Part shown: positions 24,759 through 33,476 of the stretch, piece after piece
How the letters are laid out: each line of letters begins with the position of its first letter
Position numbering within the stretch: position 1 is the first letter of the stretch
DNA from: Streptomyces lydicus
GTDB lineage: Bacteria; Actinomycetota; Actinomycetes; Streptomycetales; Streptomycetaceae
Assembly (NCBI RefSeq): GCF_004125265.1
Contig: NZ_RDTE01000003.1
Coordinates: 620,001-684,000, forward strand
Length of the DNA stretch: 64,000 bases
Direction of reading: 5' to 3'
The notes under the pieces: model-generated
Seen by the model: the letters and a program-made list of their open reading frames with translations, nothing else
Databases searched by the model: none
Told to the model about the DNA's origin: nothing
Program-made: the position numbers and the translations under genes

Positions 24759-26866
24759 GCGACCGGCCCGGTGCGCGAGCGGACGGCACGCGCTCGGTCG
24801 CGGTGGGCAGGGACAACCACGCGCCCATTTACACCGGCGACGTAACGATCGCCCCCCGGCCGGGCCGCCACCCGGACACGCTGACCGAAAACCTCCATAC
24901 CCTCAGACAGAGGGTCCTCGCCGACCTGGGGCAGGACCAGGTTCAGCAGCAGCTGCGGAGCGGGCATCCGCTGCCCGTGCACTGCCGAGCGGCACCCGAG
25001 GAGTTGACCGGTCGGAGGAACGGCGCCCGGGAGACCTCGGCGGCCCTGGCGGACGCTTCCCCGCTGAATCTGGCAGGTCCGCTGAGGAACCTCGCGGCCG
25101 TCTACGCGAAGGAAAAGCGCAGTCAACTGCTGGTGCTGGGCCGGGCCGGTTCGGGAAAGACCATCCTGGTCCGGCGCTTCGCGCAGGCCCGGTTGGAGGA
25201 CGCCGACTGGACCGACGAGGAGCCAGTGCCGGTGATCTTCAGCCTGGGTTCATGGGACCCCACCGCCACGTCCCTGCGGGACTGGCTGATCGACCGCCTG
25301 GAGCGGGATCACCCCTTCCTGGCCAGGCGGCTCCCCCACAAAGGGACATGGGCCGCTCAACTGATCGTCATGGGCCACGTGCTGGCGATCCTGGACGGGT
25401 TCGACGAGATGGCGGAGGACCTTTACCCACCCGCGCTGCGGCACCTCGGCGCCTTCAACCTGCCGCTGCTGCTGACGAGCCGTCATGAAGCGCTCAGCAG
25501 CCTCAAGCCGAGCGAAGGGCTCTTTCCGGGGATCGAGCTGACAGACCTCACCTTCGACGACTGCTCCGCCCGCCTCGACGCCTCGACCGGATGGGCGCCC
25601 GTCCTGGACCGGTTGAGCAGCCGCTCCGGCGAACCGGCCGCCGCCCGGCTCGCCACCGTACTGACCACTCCCCTGATGCTCACCATGGCCGAGGCCTTCC
25701 ACGCGTCCGGCGGCGATCCGGAGTACTTGCTGCAACTCGCCGAGTCCAGCTCCCAGGCCGCGTTGGAGAAGCGTCTCCTGGATGCCTTCGTCCCCAGAAC
25801 GTACGACCCCCTCCTCAACCTGTCCGTCCCGAAACGCCGACGCTGGAGCGCCGAGCGTGCGGGCCACTGGCTCGGCTACCTCGCCACGCACCTGAAGAAG
25901 CAGAAGACGGACGCACGGAAGCCCGACACCCAGGCCAACGGCGCGCAGGACATCGAGTGGTGGCAGCTGGGCACGACCATGAGCCTGCCCGCTCGCATGG
26001 TCGTCTCGGGGGTCCTGTGCGGGCTCGTGCCGGGGGCTGCGGTGGGACTCGTCCTTGCCGTCATGAGCGACCCCCCGGCGGCGCTGCTGACCATGTTCCT
26101 GAACATGCTGGGAATCGGGCTGACCTTCGGGCTCCTGCACGGATTCGCGTCGAAACTCAAGGTCGGCGGCGCGTTCAAGCCGTCCCGCATGCAGATCCGG
26201 GTCCGCGGCGAGTCGAGGAGGGTGAGGTCGAGGAGAGTGCGGGAGAGCCTTCTCCCCAGAGCCGGCGTCGGGCTGGCCGGCGGACTGATCTTCGGCATCG
26301 TCCTGGGTGGCGGATTCGCGGTCTACGTGATGCTCCTGTCCTACCCCTGGCCCGTGGCCGCCCTGCTCTTCGGGAACTGGCTCGTGGCCGGGCCCCTGAT
26401 CGGACTGGCGGCCGGGATCGTCGTCGCTCTGGTGGCCTGGCTCGAGACGGACGCCAAGCCGGAGGAATCAGTGAGCGCGACGGACCTCTTGCGCACCAAC
26501 CGCACCATCGTGCTCGTCCAGATGACCGTGGTGGGGCTGGTCCTCGGGCTGGGATACGGAACCGCTGTCACGCATTTCGACGGCTTCGCCCTCGGCCTCC
26601 CGTCCGGGATCGGGGCCGGGCTCGCGGTCGCGGTCGGGGCCGGCACGCTGACCGCGTGGGGACGGTGGGTGGTCCTGGTCCGCCTCTGGCTGCCCCTGTC
26701 AGGCCGCCTCCCCTGGCGGGTGAACGCCTTCCTCGACGACGCCCGCGCCCGAGGCGTACTGCGCCAGGCCGGCGCGGTCTACCAGTTCCGCCACGCACGG
26801 TTGCGGGACCGCCTGGCCGAGGCCCACCGGCAACGCGAACAGCCGACGGAAGGCGGGAGCCGATGA
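24755..26866 (+). CDS. NACHT/STAND NLR-like ATPase with N-terminal RHIM-like motif and multipass membrane tail
   Basis: 703 residues from a GTG at 24755. Residues 13-29 are the RHIM-like motif R-S-V-A-V-G-R-D-N, then I-Y-T-G-D. Walker A is G-R-A-G-S-G-K-T (129-136), Walker B L-A-I-L-D-G-F-D-E-M (210-219) and the sensor region L-L-L-T-S-R-H, all NACHT-like. From about 410 to 655 there are six to eight hydrophobic helices, split by a basic loop (R-R-V-R-S-R-R-V-R). The soluble tail has F-L-D-D-A-R-A-R-G-V-L-R-Q-A-G-A-V-Y-Q-F-R-H, common to Streptomyces membrane NACHT proteins. No LRR, TPR or WD repeats are seen. The likely model is ligand sensing at the membrane, oligomerisation, and templating of the partner's motif. 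Confidence 0.85.
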   Translation: MSDRPGARADGTRSVAVGRDNHAPIYTGDVTIAPRPGRHPDTLTENLHTLRQRVLADLGQDQVQQQLRSGHPLPVHCRAAPEELTGRRNGARETSAALADASPLNLAGPLRNLAAVYAKEKRSQLLVLGRAGSGKTILVRRFAQARLEDADWTDEEPVPVIFSLGSWDPTATSLRDWLIDRLERDHPFLARRLPHKGTWAAQLIVMGHVLAILDGFDEMAEDLYPPALRHLGAFNLPLLLTSRHEALSSLKPSEGLFPGIELTDLTFDDCSARLDASTGWAPVLDRLSSRSGEPAAARLATVLTTPLMLTMAEAFHASGGDPEYLLQLAESSSQAALEKRLLDAFVPRTYDPLLNLSVPKRRRWSAERAGHWLGYLATHLKKQKTDARKPDTQANGAQDIEWWQLGTTMSLPARMVVSGVLCGLVPGAAVGLVLAVMSDPPAALLTMFLNMLGIGLTFGLLHGFASKLKVGGAFKPSRMQIRVRGESRRVRSRRVRESLLPRAGVGLAGGLIFGIVLGGGFAVYVMLLSYPWPVAALLFGNWLVAGPLIGLAAGIVVALVAWLETDAKPEESVSATDLLRTNRTIVLVQMTVVGLVLGLGYGTAVTHFDGFALGLPSGIGAGLAVAVGAGTLTAWGRWVVLVRLWLPLSGRLPWRVNAFLDDARARGVLRQAGAVYQFRHARLRDRLAEAHRQREQPTEGGSR

Positions 26867-27942
26867 GCGCAGGGCCCGGCGCGCCCCGCGGCGGCACGCG
26901 GACCTACGGCACCCGGGCGACGGCCCTGGGAGCCGCCGGAGCGATGACGGCCGCGCTGGGCATCGTGGCGGCATGGGGCGCCCCGTCCGCCTCCGCGCGA
27001 CCGGTGTCGATCGAACTGAGCTATACCTGCGCCTTCACGGGGGTCGGCACCGCGCCGGTGACGATGAGGATCAGCACGGACCTCCCGGGTTCGCTCGAAG
27101 CGGGCGAGTCCAGCCCGAGAGCCGCCGTGAACGGTGTGGCGACGGTGGACGCGAGCTTCACCGGGCTGGCCCCGCTCGTCGGTGCGAGGACCCTGGAAGG
27201 TTCCGTGGACGGGACCGCCGCGGTGTCCGCGCCGCAGGGCGACAGGCGCCTGTCCGTGCCCATGACGATCCCCCGGACGGCCATTCCGGCCTTTGGCGCG
27301 TTCGATATGTCCGCCAAGGGCACCGCGCCCGCCGTCACCTTCCCCCGGCCGGGCAACGCGAAGGTCACCGTCGGCGCCCTCGGCCTGCACCTCACCCCGA
27401 GGGACGCGAACGGCAACCTGACGCAGGTGGGCACGATGCACGCGGCCTGCACGGTGAACCCTGGACAGAACACGCTCCTGCACTCGCTCGTCGTCACGAA
27501 GGCGGTGAAGCCGACAGGGACGGTGACGGGGCCGGGACCGGGGACAGGGACGGGTACGGGGGCAGGAGCAGGGACGGCGACAGGGCACGGGACGGGGCCC
27601 GGAACGGGGGCCGACGGGAGCGGTTCCGGAACCTCCGGCGGGTCGGCCGCAGGTACGCGGCCGGGAGCGGGGGGCGCCCATGCGCCGTCGCGTACGACCG
27701 CCACACCGAACCCGTCACCCAGCACGACCGGATCGGTGCCGCCCCGCTCCCCTTCCCCTTCGCCGGGAGCGCCGACAGCCGACACACCACGCAACGATCC
27801 GAAGAGCACGCCGGACGGCAAGCACCGCGACCCGGACGCCAAACACCCGGTCGCTCTGACGTTGGGCGTCCTCGTGACAGGCACCGCCGCCGCACTCGTC
27901 GGCCTCGGCGCACGCCTGAGAAAACGCCGAGCGGACGACTGA
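26863..27942 (+). CDS. DUF6801-type secreted protein with C-terminal membrane anchor
   Basis: 359 residues; ATG at 26863 overlaps the preceding stop (ATGA). An N-terminal signal peptide ends around S-A-S-A-R-P. The folded domain begins V-S-I-E-L-S-Y-T-C-A-F and has V-T-M-R-I-S-T-D-L-P and a second cysteine in M-H-A-A-C-T-V, resembling DUF6801 surface proteins. A Gly/Thr-rich linker of roughly 100 residues follows (imperfect 6-bp repeats in the DNA), then a transmembrane helix and the basic tail R-L-R-K-R-R. There is no LPxTG, so it is probably membrane-anchored. Coupling to the NLR gene suggests a surface role in the same system, or simple operon membership. Confidence 0.75.
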   Translation: MSAGPGAPRGGTRTYGTRATALGAAGAMTAALGIVAAWGAPSASARPVSIELSYTCAFTGVGTAPVTMRISTDLPGSLEAGESSPRAAVNGVATVDASFTGLAPLVGARTLEGSVDGTAAVSAPQGDRRLSVPMTIPRTAIPAFGAFDMSAKGTAPAVTFPRPGNAKVTVGALGLHLTPRDANGNLTQVGTMHAACTVNPGQNTLLHSLVVTKAVKPTGTVTGPGPGTGTGTGAGAGTATGHGTGPGTGADGSGSGTSGGSAAGTRPGAGGAHAPSRTTATPNPSPSTTGSVPPRSPSPSPGAPTADTPRNDPKSTPDGKHRDPDAKHPVALTLGVLVTGTAAALVGLGARLRKRRADD

Positions 27943-28069
27943 GACGGGGCGGGGCGGGGCCGCGGAACGGGCCGAGCGGCGGAACGGACTCGGAGCGGGA
28001 CACCTCACACCGAGTACAAGCGCCCCCTGTCTGCCTGCTTGTCCCGGCCCGTCCGGCGTCTCGTGCAGA

Positions 28070-28933
28070 TCAGCCTTCGGACAGCCGCTCGCGCAGCACC
28101 GTGCCCAGAGTGAGGGGTTCGCGGCCCAGCAGAGCGGCCAGTGTCGGGTCGACGGTGGCGAACTCCCCGGCGCGGCCGGCGGCGAAGATGCCGAGCAACC
28201 GGTCCGCCACCTCTACGGGGACGCCTTGGCCCGTCAGCTGCTCCCGGAACTGAGCGTCGGGGACGGTGGCCCGCGTGATGGTGCGCCCCGTGAGCTCGGT
28301 GGCGATGGCGGCGATGTCGTCGAAGGAGAGCAACTGTCCCCCCGTAAGAGGCGGCGTGGGGCCGTCGAAGCGGCCTTCATCGGCCAGGATGGCGGCGGTG
28401 GCGTCGGCGAGGTCGGCGTGCGCGGTCCAGGCGACCGGCCCGTCCGCGGGGAGCGCGAACCGGCCGGAATCCGCCGCGTCGCCGAGGAAGTGCAGCGCAC
28501 TCGTGGTGTAGAAGCCGTTGCGCAGCGAGGTGAACGGCACACCACAGGCGCGCAGTGCCTCCTCTGTGGCGGCATGGTCGCGGCAGGCCTGGAAGTGCGA
28601 CGTGGGGCTTGCCCCCATCTGACTGGTGTAGAGGATGCGGCGGGCGCCCGCCGCGACGGCCGCTTCGATCGCGGTCAGGTGCTGTCTGACGCATTCTTCG
28701 CCCATTTTGTCGACGGAGACGATGAGCACCTGCGAGGCACCCTCGAAGGCGTGCGCGAGGCCGGTGGCGTCGGTGAAGCTGCCCTGCCGTACCCGTACCC
28801 CTCGGTCGGCGAACATCTGCGCCTTCTTCGGGTCGCGGACGCTGACGCCGACTCGATCCTCCGGCACGCGCGTCAGCAGCCTCTCGACGATCTGACGCCC
28901 CAGCTGTCCGGTGGCTCCGGTCACGATGATCAT
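28070..28933 (-). CDS. NmrA-like/QorB-type NAD(P)-binding oxidoreductase
   Basis: 287 residues with a Rossmann start M-I-I-V-T-G-A-T-G-Q-L-G-R and a mid-region typical of the NmrA/NAD(P)H:quinone oxidoreductase type-2 group: I-L-Y-T-S-Q-M-G-A, then F-T-S-L-R-N-G-F-Y. There is no Y-x-x-x-K catalytic pair, as usual for this group. It reduces quinones or senses NAD(P) in known members. It is divergent from a TetR gene with a tetO-like palindrome between them, so it is probably that repressor's target. Confidence 0.87.
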   Translation of the reverse strand: MIIVTGATGQLGRQIVERLLTRVPEDRVGVSVRDPKKAQMFADRGVRVRQGSFTDATGLAHAFEGASQVLIVSVDKMGEECVRQHLTAIEAAVAAGARRILYTSQMGASPTSHFQACRDHAATEEALRACGVPFTSLRNGFYTTSALHFLGDAADSGRFALPADGPVAWTAHADLADATAAILADEGRFDGPTPPLTGGQLLSFDDIAAIATELTGRTITRATVPDAQFREQLTGQGVPVEVADRLLGIFAAGRAGEFATVDPTLAALLGREPLTLGTVLRERLSEG

Positions 28934-28985
28934 GATGCGCTCCAGTGTTTACGCAGATACGGTACCAACGGAAACACTCAAAAGG

Positions 28986-28996
28986 TATCACTGATA
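28986..28996. promoter_or_regulatory. TATCACTGATA palindrome, candidate TetR operator
   Basis: A perfect 5+1+5 palindrome in the 100-bp gap between the oxidoreductase and the TetR gene. Read on the other strand it is TATCAGTGATA, the core of the classical tet operator. Confidence 0.6.
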
Positions 28997-29033
28997 ATAA
29001 CGATGGAATCAGCCGTGCAGTACCCTTGATTTC

Positions 29034-29780
29034 ATGCCCTCAGCTTCGCGTGGCCGGGACGGCGCCACCCCCGTCAAGTCCGACACCGCATCCCAGGGCC
29101 GGGGGCAGAGCCGGCAGCGGGTCATCGAGGCCGCGATCGGCCTGCTGACGCGCGCGGGTCGCGACGCGGTCACCACCCGCGCGGTCGCCGATGCGGCGGG
29201 TCTGCAGCCGCCGGCCATCTACCGGCTGTTCGGCGACAAGGAGGGACTGCTCGACGCGGTGGCCGAGCACGGCTTCGCAGCGTTTCTCGCCACCAAGCAC
29301 GTCGACCCCGACCCTCGGGACCCCATCGAGGACCTGCGGGCCGGCTGGGACGTCGCGATCGAGTTCGGTCTGGCCAATCCCGCGCTGTTCACGCTGATGT
29401 ACACCGAACCCACCAGGGCCACCTCGGCCGCCTTCAAGGCCGGCATGGAGATCCTGATGGGCCGCGTCCGGCGCCTCGCCGCCGGCGGCTGGCTTCGCGT
29501 CGATGAGGAACTCGCGGCCCAGATCATCCACGCCACGGCGCGCGGCGCGGTGCTCACCTGGCTGTCCCTGCCCCAGGACCGGCGCAACCCGGCCCTGTTG
29601 ACCACCCTTCGGGAGTGCATGGTCGCCACTGTCACCCACCAGCGGCCGGCCGTGAAGGACCCGGGTCCGGCCGGCGCCGCCCGCGCCCTGCGCGCCGCCC
29701 TGCCCGAACAGACGAACCTCAGCAGCGCCGAGCAGCAGCTGCTGACGGAGTGGCTGAACCGTCTTGCCGCCGACGGTTGA
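29034..29780 (+). CDS. TetR/AcrR-family regulator
   Basis: 248 residues. The N-terminal HTH is standard: V-I-E-A-A-I-G-L-L, then T-T-R-A-V-A-D-A-A-G-L-Q-P-P-A-I-Y-R-L-F-G-D-K-E-G-L. The N-terminal 25 residues are a disordered tail. The C-terminal ligand domain is helical and slightly longer than usual. It probably represses itself and the divergent oxidoreductase. Confidence 0.92.
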   Translation: MPSASRGRDGATPVKSDTASQGRGQSRQRVIEAAIGLLTRAGRDAVTTRAVADAAGLQPPAIYRLFGDKEGLLDAVAEHGFAAFLATKHVDPDPRDPIEDLRAGWDVAIEFGLANPALFTLMYTEPTRATSAAFKAGMEILMGRVRRLAAGGWLRVDEELAAQIIHATARGAVLTWLSLPQDRRNPALLTTLRECMVATVTHQRPAVKDPGPAGAARALRAALPEQTNLSSAEQQLLTEWLNRLAADG

Positions 29781-29920
29781 CAGCCGGCCGACGGCTCGCG
29801 TGTTGTCGTCTGGGCGAGGCCGGGCGAAGCGGCTGCAGTGGCCCGGCAGGACATTTGTCATCCCCAGCACATGACTCAAGGACCTACAAGATCGCCTGTC
29901 GGCCCTCGTAAGCTCGCAGC

Positions 29921-30142
29921 ATGTTCACATCTCGCGAAATCGGACGGGACGACCACTGGGAAGGCATCGTCACCCATAAGTCCCGGGGAATGCTCGACGG
30001 CTCGAACATGTACCACTTCGTCGAAGTCCGCCTTGTCGATGGCGAATCCGTGAAGGTCCGGATCAGCCGCCGGCTCTGGAAGTCGATCGAGGTCAACGAT
30101 CGGATCGTCAAGCGGCCGGGCTCCGACCCGGCCAGGGAGTAG
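29921..30142 (+). CDS. Small conserved-type hypothetical protein
   Basis: 73 residues, likely a compact beta-barrel: W-E-G-I-V-T-H-K-S-R-G, Y-H-F-V-E-V-R-L-V-D-G-E, V-K-V-R-I-S-R-R-L-W-K-S-I, D-R-I-V-K-R-P-G. The pattern of alternating strands ending in D-R-I-V-K resembles small SH3-like or OB-like actinobacterial proteins. No signal or membrane segment. Function unknown. Confidence 0.7.
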   Translation: MFTSREIGRDDHWEGIVTHKSRGMLDGSNMYHFVEVRLVDGESVKVRISRRLWKSIEVNDRIVKRPGSDPARE

Positions 30143-30198
30143 CCCTTCAGGGGCCCGGAGGGCTGGACTGGCTGCTGCCGGGGCAGGGGTCGCCGCAG

Positions 30199-32553
30199 TC
30201 AGTTCGAGGGAATCGACAGTTCCCGGACGCTCTGTCCGCTGACGTACCAGGCGGCAATCTGTGCACGGGAGCTGAACCCGAGCTTGGTGAGGATGCGTTG
30301 GACGTGTCCCTCGGCCGTGCGGAGGGCGATGACCAGGCGTGCTGCGATTTCCTTGTTGGTCAGGCCCTCGGATACCAGCTGGGCGATCTGCCGCTCTCTC
30401 GGCGTCAAGTCTGCATCCGCACCGCTCGCTTGCCGTTGCTCGCCGGTCAAGGACACCGTTTCGAGCACGTAGTCCACTGCCGCCTCTTCGGACAGGTCGT
30501 AGCCGCGCTGGAAAGCAGTGTGGTAGCGGTCGTCGCCCATGGCCGCGCGGACCCTACCGATGTGCTGCCGGTGCACCACTCCCACCGGGTGGAAATAGTC
30601 CGGCGAGGTGCCGACCGTCCGCCACATGGCAGCGGCGGCACCGCTCAGGGTCGCTGCCCGGACATGGCGCGCCTGTCGTTCGCTCACCCAGGAAAGGATT
30701 TCGAACGCGAAGGCCATCAGGAACTTGGCGCTCACCCGGCGGCGCAGGTTCAGGGCCTCGCGCGCTGCCGCTTCCGCGTGCACCAGGTCGTGGTCGAGCT
30801 CGACGAAGGAGAGGGCCAGCAGTGCCCAGGAGCGCCAGATGACCTCTCCGCGCTCCATGGTGAGGGCAACTGCTTCCTCCAGGAGGGCCAGGCCCCGTTC
30901 GCGCTCTCCCTGGTGCCCGAGGATGAGTCCGTGGATGGACATCGCGAGGAGCTTGCCGCTGAGTTCGTGCCCCGAGCTGAACCCGGACAGAGCGTCGGCG
31001 GTGAGCAGCGCCGCCTGCTCGATGTCTCCTGAGGATGCGGCCCTCATCCCCTCCACGAGCGTCACATACGCGCTTTCCTTCGTGAGGCCGAGTTTCCCGG
31101 CCAGCTCGGCGGCCTCGACGAGCTGCACCTGCGCGGCGTCGACGTCACCTTGCAGCAGCGCCACCCAAGCATTTCGGCGCAATGCCGAAGTGCGCTCCGG
31201 CGAAGGCTCGGAGCTCGCCGCCAGCGCTTGGTCGAGCCAGTGACGCGTCACGCTGTTGAAGCCCTGGACACCCAAGTAGGTCCCCAGTTTGTCGGCCATG
31301 CGCAGTGCGAGGACGGCGTCATCGGGCTGGGTGAGGCAGAAGCTGAGGGCCTCGCGCAGGTTGGCGTGCTCGCGTCGCAGCCGCAGAATCCAGGAATCCT
31401 GGTCCGGCCCCATCCATTCAGCCTGGAATTGCTCCACCATACGGACGTACCAGTCGCGATGGCGGCGGTGGACGGCATCATGCTCGCCGGCCGCCACAAG
31501 CCGCGCCTCGCCGTACTCCCTTATGCTCTCCAGCATCCGATAGCGCACACAGCCATCACGCTCTTCGCGGATCAGGATGGATTTGTCGACGAGGGAGAGA
31601 ACGATATTCCGTATCTCCTCCGGTGTGATCCCCTCGCCGGCGCCGACGAATTCGATGCCGTCCAGATCGAAGCTGCCGGAGAATGCTGATGCCCGGGCCC
31701 ACAGCTGTTGTTCGGACTGCGCGCACAGGTCGTAGCTCCAGTCGATCAGCGCTTGCAGCGTGCGTTGCCGTGCGGGTGCGTTGCGGGGGCCGACGGTGAG
31801 CAAACGGTAGCGCTCGGACAGGCGCTCCTCGATCTGGCCGAGCGACAGTGCGCGCAGCCACACCGTGGCCAGCTCGATCGCCAGCGGAATCCCGTCGAGC
31901 GCGCGGCACAGCCGTGCGATCGCCGCGCAGTCCTGGCCACGGAGATGGAAGCCGGGCAGGACGGCGCCGGCCCGATCGACGAACAGCTGCACCGCGTCGT
32001 ACTGCGTCAGCGCATCCGGCGACGGCACCGCTTCCGGGCTGGGTACCGGCAGCGGGGGAACCACCAGCGTCGTCTCGCCGTACACACCGAGCGACTGCCG
32101 GCTCGTCGCCAGGATCTGTACCTTCGGACACGCTCGCATGACGCCATCGATGAACAGCGCGCAGTCGTCGATCAGATGCTCACAGTTATCGAGCGTCAGA
32201 AGCACCTCGTGGGAGGCGAGGTATTCGATGATCACGTCGATCGTGGTGCACGAGGGCTGGTCGTGCAGGCCGAGTTGCGCCGCCACCGTGTGCGCGAACA
32301 GCGAGGAATCGCGCAATTCAGCCAGCTCGACGAAGCGCACGCCGTCCCGGAAACCCGGTCGCACAGCGGCGGCCACATGCAGGGCAAGACGTGTCTTGCC
32401 CACCCCTCCGGGGCCGGTGAGCGTCAAAAGCCGTGAGGATGCCAGCAGTCGTTTCGCATCGGTCACCTGCTGCCGCCGGCCGACGAAACTGGTGACGTCA
32501 GCCGGAAGGGTCTCGACACCCTCCAGGACTCTGGGCCGAGCCGCGGAAGTCAT
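30199..32553 (-). CDS. LuxR-family STAND regulator (second copy type)
   Basis: 784 residues with the same architecture as the protein at 19842-22166: P-A-D-V-T-S-F-V-G-R-R-Q-Q-V at the N-terminus, Walker A G-P-G-G-V-G-K-T-R-L, Walker B V-L-L-T-L-D-N-C-E-H-L, helical repeats, and a C-terminal LuxR HTH (L-T-P-R-E-R-Q-I-A-Q-L-V, N-K-E-I-A-A-R-L, R-T-A-E-G-H-V-Q-R-I). GGAAG precedes the start. Targets and inducer are unknown. The anti-sigma-type HATPase gene lies about 110 nt upstream on the same strand. Confidence 0.9.
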   Translation of the reverse strand: MTSAARPRVLEGVETLPADVTSFVGRRQQVTDAKRLLASSRLLTLTGPGGVGKTRLALHVAAAVRPGFRDGVRFVELAELRDSSLFAHTVAAQLGLHDQPSCTTIDVIIEYLASHEVLLTLDNCEHLIDDCALFIDGVMRACPKVQILATSRQSLGVYGETTLVVPPLPVPSPEAVPSPDALTQYDAVQLFVDRAGAVLPGFHLRGQDCAAIARLCRALDGIPLAIELATVWLRALSLGQIEERLSERYRLLTVGPRNAPARQRTLQALIDWSYDLCAQSEQQLWARASAFSGSFDLDGIEFVGAGEGITPEEIRNIVLSLVDKSILIREERDGCVRYRMLESIREYGEARLVAAGEHDAVHRRHRDWYVRMVEQFQAEWMGPDQDSWILRLRREHANLREALSFCLTQPDDAVLALRMADKLGTYLGVQGFNSVTRHWLDQALAASSEPSPERTSALRRNAWVALLQGDVDAAQVQLVEAAELAGKLGLTKESAYVTLVEGMRAASSGDIEQAALLTADALSGFSSGHELSGKLLAMSIHGLILGHQGERERGLALLEEAVALTMERGEVIWRSWALLALSFVELDHDLVHAEAAAREALNLRRRVSAKFLMAFAFEILSWVSERQARHVRAATLSGAAAAMWRTVGTSPDYFHPVGVVHRQHIGRVRAAMGDDRYHTAFQRGYDLSEEAAVDYVLETVSLTGEQRQASGADADLTPRERQIAQLVSEGLTNKEIAARLVIALRTAEGHVQRILTKLGFSSRAQIAAWYVSGQSVRELSIPSN

Positions 32554-32662
32554 ACTTCCGGAGATTAATCGACCCCCGAACGGGATAAAAATCTACTAGG
32601 AAGTAGTTTCAGACGGGGAGTTTGCCCCCTGGCTTCCTTCTCCTCGGACGCGTCGACCGTGG

Positions 32663-33178
32663 TCAGTGAGTCCCGCACGCCACGGGCAATCGGGCCCAGT
32701 GCGTGGTGCCGCCCACGTGGCGATCGGCGCCGTGAGCGGCGGCCAGAGCTTCGACAATGGCCAGGCCGCGCCCGTGTTCATCGTGGGCACAGGTCGACGT
32801 CCAGGACCCGCCCCGTGCCGACGGGCCGCCATCGGTGATTCCCACCCACACCCGACGGCCTCTGTTCTCACGGCACAGGTGCAGGGCGAGCGGCGGCTGA
32901 GCGTGCTCCACGGCGTTGGTGACCAGCTCGGACACCACGAGCAGTACCGAATGGGCGGCGTCGTCGTCGATGCGCCAGGCGTGGAGCACCGACCGGGCGA
33001 TGCGACGCGCGAAGCCGACCGCTTCCGGCCGGTGCGCGAGCGGGCGCGATGCGTGAGCGACGAAACGGGGATCGCATCCGATGAGGGCTACGTCCCGGCC
33101 GCTGCCGCAAGGGCTGTCGCCGGCGGCGGTATGCACCGGCATCCGCATCGCATAGGAGAGCTGTTGCGAGGTTTCCAT
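32663..33178 (-). CDS. ATP-binding protein, anti-sigma regulatory (RsbW/SpoIIAB-like HATPase)
   Basis: 171 residues of the HATPase_c_2 type common in Streptomyces. The N-box is S-E-L-V-T-N-A-V-E-H-A, and the G1 region reads V-G-I-T-D-G-G-P, then H-G-R-G-L-A-I-V-E-A-L-A. The G-R-G-L-x-x-V motif is the usual second glycine box. No HisKA segment, so it is a stand-alone kinase-type protein that may bind an anti-sigma antagonist. No STAS partner is adjacent. Confidence 0.85.
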   Translation of the reverse strand: METSQQLSYAMRMPVHTAAGDSPCGSGRDVALIGCDPRFVAHASRPLAHRPEAVGFARRIARSVLHAWRIDDDAAHSVLLVVSELVTNAVEHAQPPLALHLCRENRGRRVWVGITDGGPSARGGSWTSTCAHDEHGRGLAIVEALAAAHGADRHVGGTTHWARLPVACGTH

Positions 33179-33476
33179 CGCCCTTACCCAACGTTGAAGG
33201 CGCAGCGGTCGAACACGTCACACACTGCGCGGTTTCCCGTGCGGCGAGAAGGCGGAAACTACGCGAACAGCTACGCACTCACTACCTGCTCTTCCCTCGC
33301 GCTCACCCACCGCCACCACCCCCTACAGGCTGCACACCTCGCGCTCATCGGCCGCTGATACCGGCACCGCAGCCGGGAGTGGGTCGCATTCTCACGGAAA
33401 TCCCGTGATCCATGACGGCGTCCGGCCCGGCAGCCTTGTCCCGGATAACGAAACCCGGAAACGAGAAGAGGAATCG

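Noticed and set aside
27500..27700. GT/GA-rich hexamer-like repeats as a recombination hot spot
   Set aside because: They encode the Gly/Thr linker of the DUF6801-type protein in frame, a sufficient explanation.
27850..27942. Sortase anchor in the DUF6801-type protein
   Set aside because: There is a membrane helix and a basic tail but no LPxTG-like motif before it.
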